DNA of 64,000 bases from VAZQ01 sp035293945 (GTDB lineage Bacteria; Pseudomonadota; Alphaproteobacteria; Rhizobiales; Xanthobacteraceae). Location of the stretch: positions 62,001 to 126,000 of the forward strand of contig DATGLV010000022.1 in NCBI GenBank assembly GCA_035293945.1. The letters run 5' to 3'. Positions within the stretch are counted from its first letter, which is position 1, and each line of letters starts with the position of its first letter. Made by a program: the position numbers and the translations under genes. Under the pieces are notes generated by a model. It was not told where the DNA came from. It worked only from the letters and a program-made list of their open reading frames with translations, and did no database searches. Below, in pieces: positions 1 to 8,720 of this stretch.

Positions 1-385
1 TATGCGGCAAGCTCGTTTCAGGAACATCAAGTCGAAAGCGGCAGTAGAATTATAGACCTGCTCGTGCCCTCTATATTTCCGAAGTTCGTGTCCCAGGGTG
101 CCGCGATGTATCATGAACTTCGAAAAGCCGCCGAAGGCGGGCCGCCCCATACCCGTCAGGAGCAGACTTAACCCGCTTTCGAGCGCCACGGTATCGCCCG
201 GGCGCACCTCAAACGCTGCGGGCACACATGGGGGGCGGTTTGGCAGGCGCAAGATCGGCCGAAACGGAGTCCCGCCGAGCCAGCGACCGCGCTGCCGCTT
301 TCGCGCGTGCATCCAATCTGCGCGCGCCGAACAGCGTCTTCACGACTGGGCCAAGCCGCTCGTCATATCGGACAACAGCCGGCGT
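1..385. other. Noncoding left edge downstream of acpP
   Basis: No convincing gene was seen here. fabF, which often follows acpP in this order of bacteria, would lie on the minus strand at lower coordinates. No start resembling a FabF N-terminus is visible, so fabF is absent or lies beyond the edge. The plus-strand open frames are antisense extensions over acpP. Confidence 0.5.
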
Positions 386-625
386 TCAGCTCTTTGCGTT
401 CTTTTCAAGAAATTTGACGGCATCACCGACAGTCAGAATGGTTTCGGCGGCATCGTCGGGAATTTCGCAACCGAACTCCTCCTCGAAGGCCATGACGAGC
501 TCCACCGTATCGAGACTGTCGGCGCCGAGATCGTCGATGAAGCTCGCGCTGTCGGTGACCTTGTCGGCTTCAACACCCAAGTGCTCAACCACGATCTTCT
601 TTACCCGCTCGCCAATGTCACTCAT
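386..625 (-). CDS. acpP: Acyl carrier protein
   Basis: Small acidic carrier of growing acyl chains in type II fatty acid synthesis in the cytoplasm. The 79-residue product has the usual family length and the phosphopantetheine attachment motif GADSLDTVEL, with the Ser near residue 36. The surrounding acidic helix would dock FabD, FabG and FabF. It is the last visible gene of a minus-strand fabD-fabG-acpP series, about 214 bases beyond fabG, so it may have its own promoter, as acpP often does. Identification is secure from motif, length and neighbours. Confidence 0.97.
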   Translation of the reverse strand: MSDIGERVKKIVVEHLGVEADKVTDSASFIDDLGADSLDTVELVMAFEEEFGCEIPDDAAETILTVGDAVKFLEKNAKS

Positions 626-839
626 CGCTGCACCCTCTTAATCCTCGGATTGGGCTCGGTCGGTCAGCGTCCGCGAGCCTTGTGAAATCGGCTTGTCGTG
701 GTGTTCCGCGCCGGACCTCCAAGTCGCGAGCCGACTTGAACGATCACACCGCCCCTGTGGGTCTGCCCAGCCAAACCAAAGTTCGGTTACCACACTTCAA
801 ATGCCTTGGCCAGCACACGGTGCAGACCCAAGAAGTCCA

Positions 840-1577
840 TCAAATCATGGCCATTCCACCGTTCACGTGCAGCGTCTGCCCGGTGATATAGGAGGCCTCC
901 TCTGAGGCGAGAAACACCGTCGCGGCCGCAACATCGGCGGCCTCGCCGAGGCGGCCGGCCGGAACCCGCCCAAGGATCGTCTCGCGCTGTTTCGCGTTGA
1001 GCTTGTCGGTCATGGGCGTGGCGATGAACCCCGGCGCGATGCAATTGGCGGTAATGCTGCGCCGCGCATATTCCTGCGCCACCGATTTGATCATCCCGAT
1101 CATACCGGCCTTGGCGGCCGCATAATTGCCCTGCCCCGGATTCCCGGTCGCGGCCACCACAGAGGTGATACCAATAATGCGCCCGAAGCGCCGGCGCATC
1201 ATGCCGCGGATGGCCGCTCGTGCCAGGCGAAAGCTTGCCGAGAGGTTGACGGCGATGACTTCGTCCCAGGCCTCGTCGCTCAACTGAACCAAGAGATTGT
1301 CCCGGGTGATCCCGGCGTTGGCGACCAGGATGTCGAGCTTGCCCATCCGCTCCTCACAAGCGGGAACCAACGCTTCGACCGCTTCCTTGTGGGCGAGATT
1401 TGCGACCACCACAAGGGCGCGTTCCTTGAGCTCCGCCGCGAGCTCATCGAGCACCTCGGCGCGCGTGCCGGAGAGCGCCACCACGGCGCCTTGCCGGTGC
1501 AGCGCACGGGCGATCTCCCGGCCGAGCCCGCCGGTCGCGCCGGTGACGAGCGCCGTCTTGCCGCTCAAGTCGAACAT
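840..1577 (-). CDS. fabG: 3-oxoacyl-[acyl-carrier-protein] reductase
   Basis: NADPH-dependent short-chain dehydrogenase that reduces 3-oxoacyl-ACP in the elongation cycle. The 245-residue protein has the Rossmann glycine motif TGATGGLG near residue 13, the NAG motif (VANAGIT), the catalytic Ser in GITSVVAA, and the Tyr/Lys pair in NYAAAKAG. The C-terminus ends with the family sequence around HVNGGMAMI. It lies between fabD and acpP on the same strand, 53 bases after fabD, which supports assignment to fatty acid synthesis rather than to a generic dehydrogenase. Confidence 0.96.
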   Translation of the reverse strand: MFDLSGKTALVTGATGGLGREIARALHRQGAVVALSGTRAEVLDELAAELKERALVVVANLAHKEAVEALVPACEERMGKLDILVANAGITRDNLLVQLSDEAWDEVIAVNLSASFRLARAAIRGMMRRRFGRIIGITSVVAATGNPGQGNYAAAKAGMIGMIKSVAQEYARRSITANCIAPGFIATPMTDKLNAKQRETILGRVPAGRLGEAADVAAATVFLASEEASYITGQTLHVNGGMAMI

Positions 1578-1630
1578 CCATCAGCTCCTTCACTGCGGGG
1601 TTGGGCGGTCTCTATAACCGATCGGCGGCC

Positions 1631-2575
1631 TCAGCCGCGTGCGGCCTTGAAGGCGGCGACCTCTTCGGGCGTGCCGATGCTGATACCGCTCGCCCCCTCG
1701 ACGATGCGCTTGGTCAGGCCGGATAGGACCTTGCCGGAACCGACTTCATAGAACGTCGTCACGCCGGCGGCCGCCATGTAGGTAATCGATTCGCGCCAGC
1801 GCACGTTTCCGGTCACCTGCTCGACAAGTCCGCGGGCGATCTCCTGCGGATCGCTGGTCGCGCGTGCAAGGACGTTGGCGACGAGGGGCACAACCGGCGG
1901 CTTGATCGTGACGGCGGCGAGCGCCTCGCGCATGACCGCGGCCGCCGGCTGCATCAGCGCGGAATGGAACGCGCTGGAGACCGGCAACATCATGGCGCGG
2001 CGGACACCCTTGTGCTTGGCGATCGCGACCGCCCGCTCGACCGCGGCCTTGTCGCCGGAAACGACGACCTGTCCGCCGCCATTGTCGTTGGCGGCTTGGC
2101 AAACTTGGCCTTCAGCGGCTTCAGCCGCAATCGCTGCGGCCAGCTCGAAATCGACTCCCAAGAGCGCCGCCATGGCACCGTGACCTGCCGGCACCGCGCG
2201 CGCCATGGCAAGCCCGCGGGTCCGCACGAGCCGGGCCGCGTCGGTAATCGAAATCGCGCCGGTTGCCGCCAAGGCGGCATATTCACCGACCGAATGGCCG
2301 GCGACGAACTGAGCATCTCGTGCGAGATCGAGCCCAGCCTCCCTTTCCAGCACCGCGATAGCCGCGAGCGAAACCGCAACCAGCGCCGGTTGGGTGTTCT
2401 CGGTGAGGGTTAGCCTGTCGGCCGGTCCGTTCCACATGGTGGGCGTAAGCGGCTCGTCGAGCGCGGCATCGATCTCAGCGAAAACTCGGGCGGCGACCGG
2501 AAAGGCATCGGCGAGCGCTTTGCCCATGCCGACTGACTGACTGCCTTGCCCCGGAAACACGAACGCGACTGCCAT
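1631..2575 (-). CDS. fabD: Malonyl-CoA:ACP transacylase
   Basis: Transfers malonyl from CoA to ACP, supplying the extender unit for fatty acid synthesis. The 314-residue product has the N-terminal FPGQGSQ motif, the nucleophile motif GHSVGEYAA (active Ser near residue 94) and the conserved FHS region (SSAFHSALM) carrying the catalytic His. Length is normal. It is the first gene of the minus-strand fab cluster and is divergent from the small gene at 2750, so the 2576-2749 interval probably holds divergent promoters. Confidence 0.96.
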   Translation of the reverse strand: MAVAFVFPGQGSQSVGMGKALADAFPVAARVFAEIDAALDEPLTPTMWNGPADRLTLTENTQPALVAVSLAAIAVLEREAGLDLARDAQFVAGHSVGEYAALAATGAISITDAARLVRTRGLAMARAVPAGHGAMAALLGVDFELAAAIAAEAAEGQVCQAANDNGGGQVVVSGDKAAVERAVAIAKHKGVRRAMMLPVSSAFHSALMQPAAAVMREALAAVTIKPPVVPLVANVLARATSDPQEIARGLVEQVTGNVRWRESITYMAAAGVTTFYEVGSGKVLSGLTKRIVEGASGISIGTPEEVAAFKAARG

Positions 2576-2749
2576 GAGACCCCTCGCTGCCCCGCCCCGG
2601 CGTTCCGGAGCGGGAGAGCGCCTAGCGCAAGTGCCAGCGCTCCGGCAACCCGTTTCGTAAAGGTTTGAGAAACCCTTCTTTATAACCGCCCGACAATCCC
2701 GCCTGGGCTAGGCTTCCTCCCGCGTGGGCAAGATCGTCGGCCGAAGCTT

Positions 2750-2989
2750 ATGGAACACTCCGAATCTCCGTTGATCACCGACGCGGACCTCGCACGCGCC
2801 CGGGACGACGTGGCATTCCGCCAGCAGCTGCTGACCAGGACCCTCGATCTCCTGCTCGCCGAGCTCAGCAAGCTGCGGCGCAGCCCCAGTAGTGGGGCCC
2901 GCGCCGATCAGGTGCGCGAAGGAGTGGAGCTCGCAGTCAAGCTCGCCGAAATCCTGCGGCGGACTCCAGGGGCTCCCAGGGCGGCCTGA
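2750..2989 (+). CDS. Small conserved-type hypothetical protein
   Basis: A 79-residue protein without a recognised domain. It is predicted mostly helical and charged, with a leucine-rich central segment (LLTRTLDLLLAELSKL), no signal peptide and no membrane segment. It starts with ATG after the fabD/rpsF divergent region and runs toward the ribosomal protein operon. Codon use matches the neighbours and the frame is compact, so I regard it as a probable gene. Its role is unknown; a small regulatory or structural coiled-coil protein is possible. Confidence 0.55.
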   Translation: MEHSESPLITDADLARARDDVAFRQQLLTRTLDLLLAELSKLRRSPSSGARADQVREGVELAVKLAEILRRTPGAPRAA

Positions 2990-3033
2990 ATCGGCAACCA
3001 GAGCGCCGCTAAGCCTGCACCGCAACGCTTGCT

Positions 3034-3061
3034 TGCCTTTTCGTCGAAACCGCCTATAAGG
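3034..3061 (+). promoter_or_regulatory. Candidate sigma-70 promoter for rpsF-rpsR-rplI
   Basis: A TTGCCT -35-like box (3034-3039) and a TATAAG -10-like box (3056-3061) are separated by 16 bases. They lie about 225 bases before the rpsF start, leaving a long leader in which autoregulation by ribosomal proteins would be plausible. Assigned by consensus matching only. Confidence 0.45.
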
Positions 3062-3285
3062 CTGCCTCCGCTCAATTTCCGGCCGGGAGCTGAACGGACG
3101 GCCACTCGCCGTTTCCAACGGATTTGCCTGGGCAAGGCCAGTCTCGCGGAGGTGGGCGATGCGGCAGGACCTGATGGTCCGGCGTCCCCTGTTCTCGCCT
3201 TCTTTGAAGCTTTCGAGCCTTTCCCGAAAGGGCTTGAAGGGCTACGCGCCGGGATGAGCACGAGTGACAAGGGAAAGGATTCTGC

Positions 3286-3768
3286 ATGCCCCTTTACGAG
3301 CACGTGTTCCTTGCGCGCCAGGATGTCAGCGCGCAACAGGTGGAAGAATTGACCGCCCAGCTCAGCGGCGTGATCTCGCAGCTTGGCGGCAAGATCACCA
3401 AGGTCGAGCAGTGGGGGGTCAAATCGCTCGCCTACCGGGTGCACAAGAACCGCAAGGCGCATTTCACCTTCATGAATGTCGATGCGCCGGCCGCCGCGCT
3501 CAGCGAGATCGAGCGTCAGGAACGGCTGAACGAGGACGTGCTGCGCTACCTGACGATCCGCGTCGAAGAGCATGAAGAAGGCCCTTCGGCGATGATGCGC
3601 AAATCTGACCGCGACCGCGACGACCGCGGCGGGTTCCGGGACCGCGACGATCGTGGTGGTTTCCGTGATCGCGATCGGGGCGATCGCCGGCCGCGCGACC
3701 GTGACCGCGACAGCCGCCCGCCGCGCGATGAGAGCGCCGATAGCGCGGCCGCCGAGACGGAGGAATAA
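3286..3768 (+). CDS. rpsF: 30S ribosomal protein S6
   Basis: Binds 16S rRNA with S18 in the platform of the small subunit. Residues 1-100 match the S6 fold (start MPLYEHVFLARQD, with the SLAYRV segment). The remaining 60 residues form a low-complexity tail of Arg/Asp/Gly repeats (RDRDDRGGF-type units twice in tandem), ending in an acidic stretch. Tails of this kind are common in S6 of Hyphomicrobiales. A GGGAAAGGA Shine-Dalgarno precedes the ATG. rpsR follows after 3 bases, as expected for an S6-S18 operon. Confidence 0.97.
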   Translation: MPLYEHVFLARQDVSAQQVEELTAQLSGVISQLGGKITKVEQWGVKSLAYRVHKNRKAHFTFMNVDAPAAALSEIERQERLNEDVLRYLTIRVEEHEEGPSAMMRKSDRDRDDRGGFRDRDDRGGFRDRDRGDRRPRDRDRDSRPPRDESADSAAAETEE

Positions 3769-3771
3769 CCA

Positions 3772-4017
3772 ATGGCTTTCTCACCGATGCAGGCCCGCCG
3801 GCCGTTCTTTCGTCGCCGCAAGACCTGTCCGTTCTCCGGCGCCAACGCCCCGAAGATCGACTACAAGGACGTGAAGCTCCTGCAGCGCTATGTCTCCGAG
3901 CGTGGCAAGATCGTTCCGAGCCGCATCACCGCGGTCTCGGCCAAGAAGCAGCGGGAACTGGCGCAGGCGATCAAGCGCGCGCGTTTCCTCGGCCTCTTGA
4001 CCTATGTGATCCGCTAG
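3772..4017 (+). CDS. rpsR: 30S ribosomal protein S18
   Basis: Small basic platform protein that dimerises with S6 on 16S rRNA. The 81-residue product has the family features: a basic N-terminus, the CPFSG segment, the KIDYKDVKLL region and the C-terminal RARFLGLLTYV motif. It starts almost directly after rpsF, so the two are co-transcribed. In related genomes a membrane protein gene (DUF2232) commonly lies between rpsR and rplI. Here there is only a 275-base gap without a credible gene. Confidence 0.97.
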   Translation: MAFSPMQARRPFFRRRKTCPFSGANAPKIDYKDVKLLQRYVSERGKIVPSRITAVSAKKQRELAQAIKRARFLGLLTYVIR

Positions 4018-4292
4018 ACGGTAGTGATAGTAACAATCGCCGCACCAATTTAGCGGAGACTTAAGACTTATGAGGTTGGGACGGGCTCTGATCCGTCTCT
4101 AACCGCTGACGAAGCGGGACAGCTGGCAATGGACAAGGTCGTTCGCGTCGCCCTGGCGGATTATCCGCGCAAAGCCCCGCAGCTTCAGCACCGTCCCGCC
4201 TGCCAGGAGCCTTCGATCTCCCGGCGAGGTGCCGTTGCTTTTTTTTCGCCGGACGCCCTGAAGCGCCAGCGTTAGCGTCAAGGAGAACACCG

Positions 4293-4910
4293 ATGGAAGT
4301 CATCTTGCTCGAAAGAATCCCCAAGCTTGGACAGATGGGCGATGTGGTGCGCGTGAAGGACGGGTTCGCCCGCAACTTTCTTCTGCCCAAGGGCAAGGCG
4401 CTCCGCGCCAGCGAGGCCAACCGCTCCCGCTTCGAAGCCATGAAGATCGAGCTCGAAGCGCGCAACCTTAAGCAACGCGGCGAGGCTGAAAAGGTCGCCG
4501 AACGGCTCAACGGCCAAAGCTTCATCGTCCTGCGGCAGGCGGCGGAAGGCGGCCAGCTCTACGGCTCGGTCTCGCCGCGTGACCTGGTTGCCCTGGTCAC
4601 GGAAAAGGGTTTCGCGGTCGAGCGCTCGCAGATCGTTCTCAACACGCCGATCAAGATGATCGGTCTGTATCAGGTTCCGATCTCCCTGCATCCGGAAGTC
4701 GAGGTGACCATCAGCGTCGCGGTCGCACGCAGCACCGACGAAGCCGAGCGGCTCCAGCGCGGCGAGGACATCTCCGCCAGCCGCGAGGAAGCCGCCGATC
4801 AGGCTGCGGCGGCGGAGGCATTCTTCGAGCCGGAGGCGATCGAGGCGATGCGCTCGGAGGCGGGGGAGACGGCAGAACCCGACACGGCCGGGACCAATCC
4901 GGCCGGCTAG
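4293..4910 (+). CDS. rplI: 50S ribosomal protein L9
   Basis: Elongated large-subunit protein at the base of the L1 stalk. The N-terminal domain is canonical (EVILLERIPKLGQMGDVV, then the RNFLLPKGKA segment), joined by a long helix to a C-terminal domain with GQLYGSVSPRD. At 205 residues it exceeds the roughly 150-residue E. coli protein because of an Ala/Glu-rich C-terminal extension, which is usual in alphaproteobacteria. AAGGAG precedes the ATG. It is the last gene of the S6-S18-L9 group. Confidence 0.97.
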   Translation: MEVILLERIPKLGQMGDVVRVKDGFARNFLLPKGKALRASEANRSRFEAMKIELEARNLKQRGEAEKVAERLNGQSFIVLRQAAEGGQLYGSVSPRDLVALVTEKGFAVERSQIVLNTPIKMIGLYQVPISLHPEVEVTISVAVARSTDEAERLQRGEDISASREEAADQAAAAEAFFEPEAIEAMRSEAGETAEPDTAGTNPAG

Positions 4911-4925
4911 CCCGGTCACTATTCC

Positions 4926-5381
4926 TCATTCCTCGAATTCCTCGAGCGGCGGCCGGGTCGGCGCCGGTGGTGGCGGCGCGGCCACAGGTTTGGCTTCCGC
5001 CGTGGCAGGGCGGCCCCTCACCGCTGCGGCTGCATCCCGTCCTCCGATCGTCGCCTGCGGGGTTGGCGCTGCGCTTGCTGCAGCGGCCGGTGCGGCCGTC
5101 CGTTTCGGCTGCGACGGCGTGGGTGCCCGCTCGGGGGCGGCCGAGGACAGGTACGTTGCCATGCTCGAAGCCATCTCCGAGCCGATCGTGTAGTGCTCGC
5201 GCAGGAAGCTTGCGCTCGCGCCCCTGACCTCTCGCGTGCTGCGATGGCAGTTGGCGCACACCTCGGAGAAGATTTGCGCGGCAGACTTGCCGGCATCGAG
5301 GTTTTGCCCGAGCGCCGGCGCTGAAGCCACGACGGCCATCAGCCCGAGCGGCCAGATCAGAAAAGGACGAGCCCGCGACAC
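4926..5381 (-). CDS. Small exported cytochrome c-like protein
   Basis: Probable periplasmic haem c protein of 151 residues. I chose the GTG at 5381 because GGGGGAGCAAC lies just before it, and the translation then begins with a good signal peptide (VSRARPFLIWPLGLMAVVAS, cleaved near ALG). The mature part has one CANCH haem motif and a Met downstream (IGSEMASSM) that could be the distal ligand. The last 70 residues are Pro/Ala-rich and probably disordered. A longer frame upstream of the GTG is open but lacks a signal sequence. Its electron partner is unknown. Confidence 0.75.
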   Translation of the reverse strand: MSRARPFLIWPLGLMAVVASAPALGQNLDAGKSAAQIFSEVCANCHRSTREVRGASASFLREHYTIGSEMASSMATYLSSAAPERAPTPSQPKRTAAPAAAASAAPTPQATIGGRDAAAAVRGRPATAEAKPVAAPPPPAPTRPPLEEFEE

Positions 5382-5682
5382 GTTGCTCCCCCGCTGTCGG
5401 GCCGGCCGGGGGCGCGACTGCACCACCATCCCAACCGATGGACGGGCCAGCTCCGAGCCCGGTCCCGGCCTCCACATCTCCGCCCCCAGCGGCAATCTGC
5501 CGTCCCTCTTCCGCATGAGCAACCAATTCCACCTGTCGCGCATTCAAAAATCGGATTATTATACGCAGGGGAAACGGCAATTGTCGGATTTGAGACAAAC
5601 TGCCGTTCGCGGCAACGCCGGTGGACGCTAATTGTGTCGAGCACGTGGCGTCCCAGCCGGTGCTGCACCTTGGGACACGGCC

Positions 5683-6933
5683 ATGAATCGGTTGGTCCGG
5701 GTGGCACTGAAAAGGTTCGTTCGTGCGGGGAATCTTCGGATCACGACCGCGCGGGGAAAGACTTACACCCTCGGTGACGGCAAAGGTCCGCCCATTGCGT
5801 TGCGGTTTGCCACGGCGGCGGCGGAGCGTGGGGTTATTCTCGATCCTGAGCTCAAGCTCGGCGAGACCTATATGGATGGCACGCTGATCGTCGAGGAAGG
5901 GTCAATCGCCGACATCCTGGCGATCCTGCAAAGCCCGACCGCGCGGCCGCCGTTCTGGGCCCGACCCATGTGGCTCGTGCGCTACCTCCGTCGGCCGCTC
6001 GCGCAGTTCAATGTGCGCCGCCGGGCGCGGCGCAATGTCGCGCATCACTATAATCTCGATGACCAGCTCTACTCGCTCTTTCTCGACGCCGACCGGCAAT
6101 ACAGCTGCGCCTATTTCGAGACTCCCGATCAGTCGCTCGACGATGCCCAGCTCGCCAAGCGCCGGCATCTGGCCGCCAAGCTGCTGATCCGGCCTGGCCA
6201 CCACGTGCTCGACATCGGCTGTGGCTGGGGCGGGCTTGCGCTCTATATGGCGGAGAACTGCGGCAGCCGGGTCACCGGCATCACCCTCTCTGAGCAGCAG
6301 CTTGCCGTGGCGCGTGGTCGCGCCGCCGACAAGGGCTGTGCCGAACGGGTCGAGTTCCGCCTGCAGGACTACCGCGAGGTGGCCGGTTCCTTCGATCGCA
6401 TCGTCTCGGTCGGCATGTTCGAGCATGTAGGCGCGCGCTTCTATGACGAGTACTTTCGCAAGTGTCGCGCCGCTCTTGCCGACGACGGCATCATGCTTCT
6501 GCATTCGATCGGCCGCTCCGAAGGTCCGAATGTCACCAATCCGTGGATCGCCAAATACATCTTCCCCGGCGGCTACATCCCGGCGCTTTCCGAGGTTCTG
6601 CCGGCAATCGAGCGCGCCGGCCTGCTCGTCACCGATATCGAGATCCTTCGCCTCCATTATGCGGAGACCCTCAAAGCCTGGCGCCAACGCTTTCTCGCCC
6701 ACAGCGAAGAGGTCGAGCGGATCTATGATCAGCGCTTCGTGCGGATGTGGGAATTCTATCTCGCCGCCTCGGAAATGGCGTTTCGCGAGCAGGCGCTGAT
6801 GGTCATGCAGATACAGCTGACCAAACGCCAAGGGGTGGTGCCGATGACCCGCGACTACATTGCGCGTGAGGAGAGCCGCCTGCGTGCCCTGGAGGGCGGA
6901 CAGCGCCCGCCGCTTCGGCTCGCCGGGGAATGA
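5683..6933 (+). CDS. cfa: Cyclopropane-fatty-acyl-phospholipid synthase
   Basis: SAM-dependent enzyme that adds a methylene bridge to unsaturated acyl chains of membrane phospholipids, usually in stationary phase or acid stress. From the ATG at 5683 it has 416 residues: an N-terminal lipid-binding region, then the Rossmann core with motif I VLDIGCGWGGL and the ITLSEQQ segment. The CAYFE motif and the EHVGARFYDEYF region are characteristic of the CFA family. An upstream in-frame start at 5632 would only add a poor N-terminus. It is divergent from the cytochrome c-like gene. Confidence 0.93.
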   Translation: MNRLVRVALKRFVRAGNLRITTARGKTYTLGDGKGPPIALRFATAAAERGVILDPELKLGETYMDGTLIVEEGSIADILAILQSPTARPPFWARPMWLVRYLRRPLAQFNVRRRARRNVAHHYNLDDQLYSLFLDADRQYSCAYFETPDQSLDDAQLAKRRHLAAKLLIRPGHHVLDIGCGWGGLALYMAENCGSRVTGITLSEQQLAVARGRAADKGCAERVEFRLQDYREVAGSFDRIVSVGMFEHVGARFYDEYFRKCRAALADDGIMLLHSIGRSEGPNVTNPWIAKYIFPGGYIPALSEVLPAIERAGLLVTDIEILRLHYAETLKAWRQRFLAHSEEVERIYDQRFVRMWEFYLAASEMAFREQALMVMQIQLTKRQGVVPMTRDYIAREESRLRALEGGQRPPLRLAGE

Positions 6934-7186
6934 GACAGGCCCAATCCGCGCAATGCCGGTCGAGCGCAACGGAAAGCAAGAAGGCAGGAAAGCAAGCTTG
7001 TGCAAGCCGTGAGTATCGGGGACAGCGGCGCGGCAGTGCATGGCGAATCACCCCGCGGGTGCTACACCGCGCGCCCGAGTTTGGAGTGACCCGTTAGTTT
7101 CGCGTAAGGCATTCAGTCGGCACATTTGGTCTAAGGTCGCGTAACGCCACGCTTTCGTCCGATTGCACCGTCACCGCTGGCAAATC

Positions 7187-8683
7187 ATGGCACCACTTGA
7201 TTCGACCGCGCGCCGGCCGGCGCCCGAAGCTGCGCCCGCCTATCGCATGGCTCCGCACAATATCGAGGCCGAGCAGGCCCTGCTCGGGGCCATTCTGGTC
7301 AACAATGAGGCGCTCTACCGGGTCGCCGACTTTCTCGAGCCGGCTCATTTCTTCGAGCCGATCCATCAGCAGATCTTCGATTCCGCCCGCAGCCTGATCC
7401 GCACCGGCAAGCTCGCCTCGCCGATCACCCTGAAGACATTCTTGCCTGCCGGCATCGACATCGCCGGACTGACCGTCGCCCAGTATCTCGCCCGCCTCGC
7501 CGCCGAGGCCACGACCATCATCAATGCGGTCGATTATGGGCGTGCGGTCTACGATCTCGCGGTTCGCCGCGACCTCATCGGGATCGGCGAGGACATGGTC
7601 AACACGGCGTTCGACGCGCCGGTCGACTTCGCGCCACGCGAGCAGATCGAGGACGCGGAGCGGCGCCTCTACGAGCTCGCCGAGGTCGGCCGTTACGGCG
7701 GCGGCTTCCAGAAATTCGATGCCGCGCTGACCACGGCGCTGGAAATGGCCGCCCACGCCTATCAGCGCGACGGCAAGCTGTCGGGGCTCGCCACCGAGCT
7801 CCGGGATCTCGACGCCAAGATGGGTGGCTTGCAGAAATCCGACCTGATCATCGTCGCCGGCCGCCCCGGCATGGGCAAGACGGCGCTTGCTACCAATATC
7901 GCCTATAACGTCGCCCGCAGCTGGCGCGGGGAAGTGCGTCCCGACGGTCATATCGAGACTGCCAACGGGGGCATCGTCGGGTTCTTCTCCCTGGAAATGT
8001 CGGCCGAGCAGCTCGCCACCCGCATCATCGCCGAGCAGACCGGAATTCCCTCGAGCACGATCCGGCGCGGCGGCATCGACCAGCGCGGCTTCGACCGTCT
8101 CAAGGACGTGGCGGTCGAGCTGCAGCATCTGCCCCTGTTCATCGACGAAACGGGCGGCCTCAGCATCGCCCAGCTCGCCGCGCGCGCACGCCGCCTCAAG
8201 CGGCAAAAGGGGCTCGATCTTCTGGTTATCGATTACATTCAGCTCTTGCAGGGCACCAATCGCCGCAGCCAGGACAACCGCGTGCAGGAGGTGACCGAGA
8301 TCACGACCAATCTCAAGGCGCTCGCCAAGGAGCTCAATGTACCGGTCGTGGCGCTGTCACAATTGTCGCGGCAGGTGGAAAACCGCGACGACAAGCGCCC
8401 GCAGCTCTCCGACCTGCGCGAGTCGGGATCGATCGAGCAGGACGCTGACGTGGTCCTGTTCGTGTTCCGTGAGGAATACTACTTGAGCAACAAGGAGCCG
8501 CGCCCCGGCACCGACGAGCACATCAAGTGGCAGACCGAGATGGATGCGGCCCACGGCAAGGCGGAGGTGATCATTGGCAAGCAGCGCCACGGACCGACCG
8601 GCACCGTCAATCTACAATTCGACGCCGCCGTGACTCGCTTCGATAACCTGGAGCGCGAGGGCGAGATGCTCGAGCCGCGGTAG
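7187..8683 (+). CDS. dnaB: Replicative DNA helicase
   Basis: Hexameric ATPase that unwinds DNA ahead of the replisome. The 498-residue product (ATG at 7187) has the N-terminal primase-binding domain (PHNIEAEQALLGA) and a RecA-like domain. That domain carries Walker A GRPGMGKTAL, Walker B LLVIDYIQLL, and the downstream ALSQLSRQVE and DLRESGSIEQDAD segments. Length is standard. A TTG eight codons upstream is possible but less likely. The gene begins a dnaB-alr-radA run with short gaps, a common arrangement in this group. Confidence 0.97.
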   Translation: MAPLDSTARRPAPEAAPAYRMAPHNIEAEQALLGAILVNNEALYRVADFLEPAHFFEPIHQQIFDSARSLIRTGKLASPITLKTFLPAGIDIAGLTVAQYLARLAAEATTIINAVDYGRAVYDLAVRRDLIGIGEDMVNTAFDAPVDFAPREQIEDAERRLYELAEVGRYGGGFQKFDAALTTALEMAAHAYQRDGKLSGLATELRDLDAKMGGLQKSDLIIVAGRPGMGKTALATNIAYNVARSWRGEVRPDGHIETANGGIVGFFSLEMSAEQLATRIIAEQTGIPSSTIRRGGIDQRGFDRLKDVAVELQHLPLFIDETGGLSIAQLAARARRLKRQKGLDLLVIDYIQLLQGTNRRSQDNRVQEVTEITTNLKALAKELNVPVVALSQLSRQVENRDDKRPQLSDLRESGSIEQDADVVLFVFREEYYLSNKEPRPGTDEHIKWQTEMDAAHGKAEVIIGKQRHGPTGTVNLQFDAAVTRFDNLEREGEMLEPR

Positions 8684-8720
8684 CTGGACGGCAGGCGCGC
8701 GGGCGGCCATAAACATCCCC

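Noticed and set aside
98..685. Plus-strand open frame of 195 codons
   Set aside because: It is antisense to acpP with no ribosome site; acpP has clear motifs.
4018..4292. Possible degenerate gene between rpsR and rplI
   Set aside because: No open frame with gene-like composition; treated as leader or spacer.
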